Assembly (NCBI GenBank): GCA_016177305.1
Contig: JACOVK010000067.1
Span: forward strand, 1 to 5,490
Direction: 5' to 3'
Length of the DNA stretch: 5,490 bases
Source of the DNA: Parcubacteria group bacterium
GTDB lineage: Bacteria > Patescibacteriota > Patescibacteriia > UBA2169
Positions 5,377 through 5,490 of the stretch are shown one piece after another. The translations under genes and the position numbers were made by a program. The number at the start of each line of letters is the position of its first letter. Position 1 is the first letter of the stretch. The notes under the pieces were generated by a model. That model ran no database searches. It was not told the origin of the DNA and saw only the letters and a list, made by a program, of their open reading frames with translations.

Positions 5377-5490
5377 ATGCCTTTTTTACGTTTTGTATGT
5401 CTTGTGAAATTAGCTCTTTCAATTCCCGGCTGTCGTTCACCACAACGACGTCTCGTATATGCGTTATCACCTCAACACTGACCTCTTCTC
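5357..5490 (-). CDS. C-terminal tail of an upstream gene, possibly guanylate kinase
   Basis: An open frame enters from the right edge and runs 43 codons to a TGA at 5359-5357, overlapping the rpiB start by 20 nt in another frame. The other two minus-strand frames close within the first few codons from the edge, so this is the only frame that could carry an upstream minus-strand gene up to rpiB. The peptide has a hydrophobic strand followed by an acidic turn, RDVVVVNDS, then a helix-like stretch RELKELISQDI and a basic tail. A V-V-N-D turn followed by a helix is reminiscent of the C-terminus of guanylate kinases (typically DYVVVND followed by an amphipathic helix). This is a weak resemblance over a short segment, and another P-loop kinase or an unrelated protein is possible. 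Coding status is moderately likely; identity is speculative, so no symbol is given. Confidence 0.45.
   Translation of the reverse strand, partial: EEVSVEVITHIRDVVVVNDSRELKELISQDIQNVKKAYDLSRS

Overview
The window is an almost gap-free stretch of bacterial coding DNA in which every supportable gene lies on the minus strand, so the order of transcription runs from the right edge to the left. In that order it holds the tail of an unidentified gene (possibly a guanylate kinase), rpiB, rpe, the N- and C-terminal halves of a split transketolase, a class II fructose-bisphosphate aldolase, a D-2-hydroxyacid dehydrogenase, and the first two thirds of lgt, which leaves the window at base 1. The spacers from rpiB onward are 1, 3, -4, 2, 1 and 4 nt, and the first junction overlaps by 20 nt. 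This is the layout of a single operon. No intergenic space is left for an internal promoter or terminator, so the promoter should lie beyond base 5490 and the terminator before base 1.

The genes form a compact carbon module. RpiB and Rpe interconvert ribose-5-P, ribulose-5-P and xylulose-5-P. Transketolase moves two-carbon units between these and the glycolytic triose and hexose phosphates. The aldolase joins or splits the C3/C6 pool, and the 2-hydroxyacid dehydrogenase may reduce a short 2-keto acid with NAD(P)H. No transaldolase is present in the window. The last gene, lgt, belongs to lipoprotein maturation at the membrane, an unrelated process.

The organism is a bacterium (lgt is bacterial) with moderately high GC (mid-fifties percent by eye). 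TGA is used as a stop (tktN, and the upstream partial ORF), so it does not use the TGA-as-glycine code of Gracilibacteria/SR1. Split transketolase, extremely tight packing, weak or absent Shine-Dalgarno sequences, and divergent RpiB and Rpe together suggest a Patescibacteria/CPR genome of Parcubacteria type. That placement is an inference from gene style, not a proven assignment.

The genes belong to known families and I see no mobile element, CRISPR array, RNA gene or defence system. The points most worth checking are the replaced active-site histidines in the adjacent rpiB and rpe products, the absence of transaldolase beside an aldolase, and a perfect 21-nt inverted repeat at the start of tktC.
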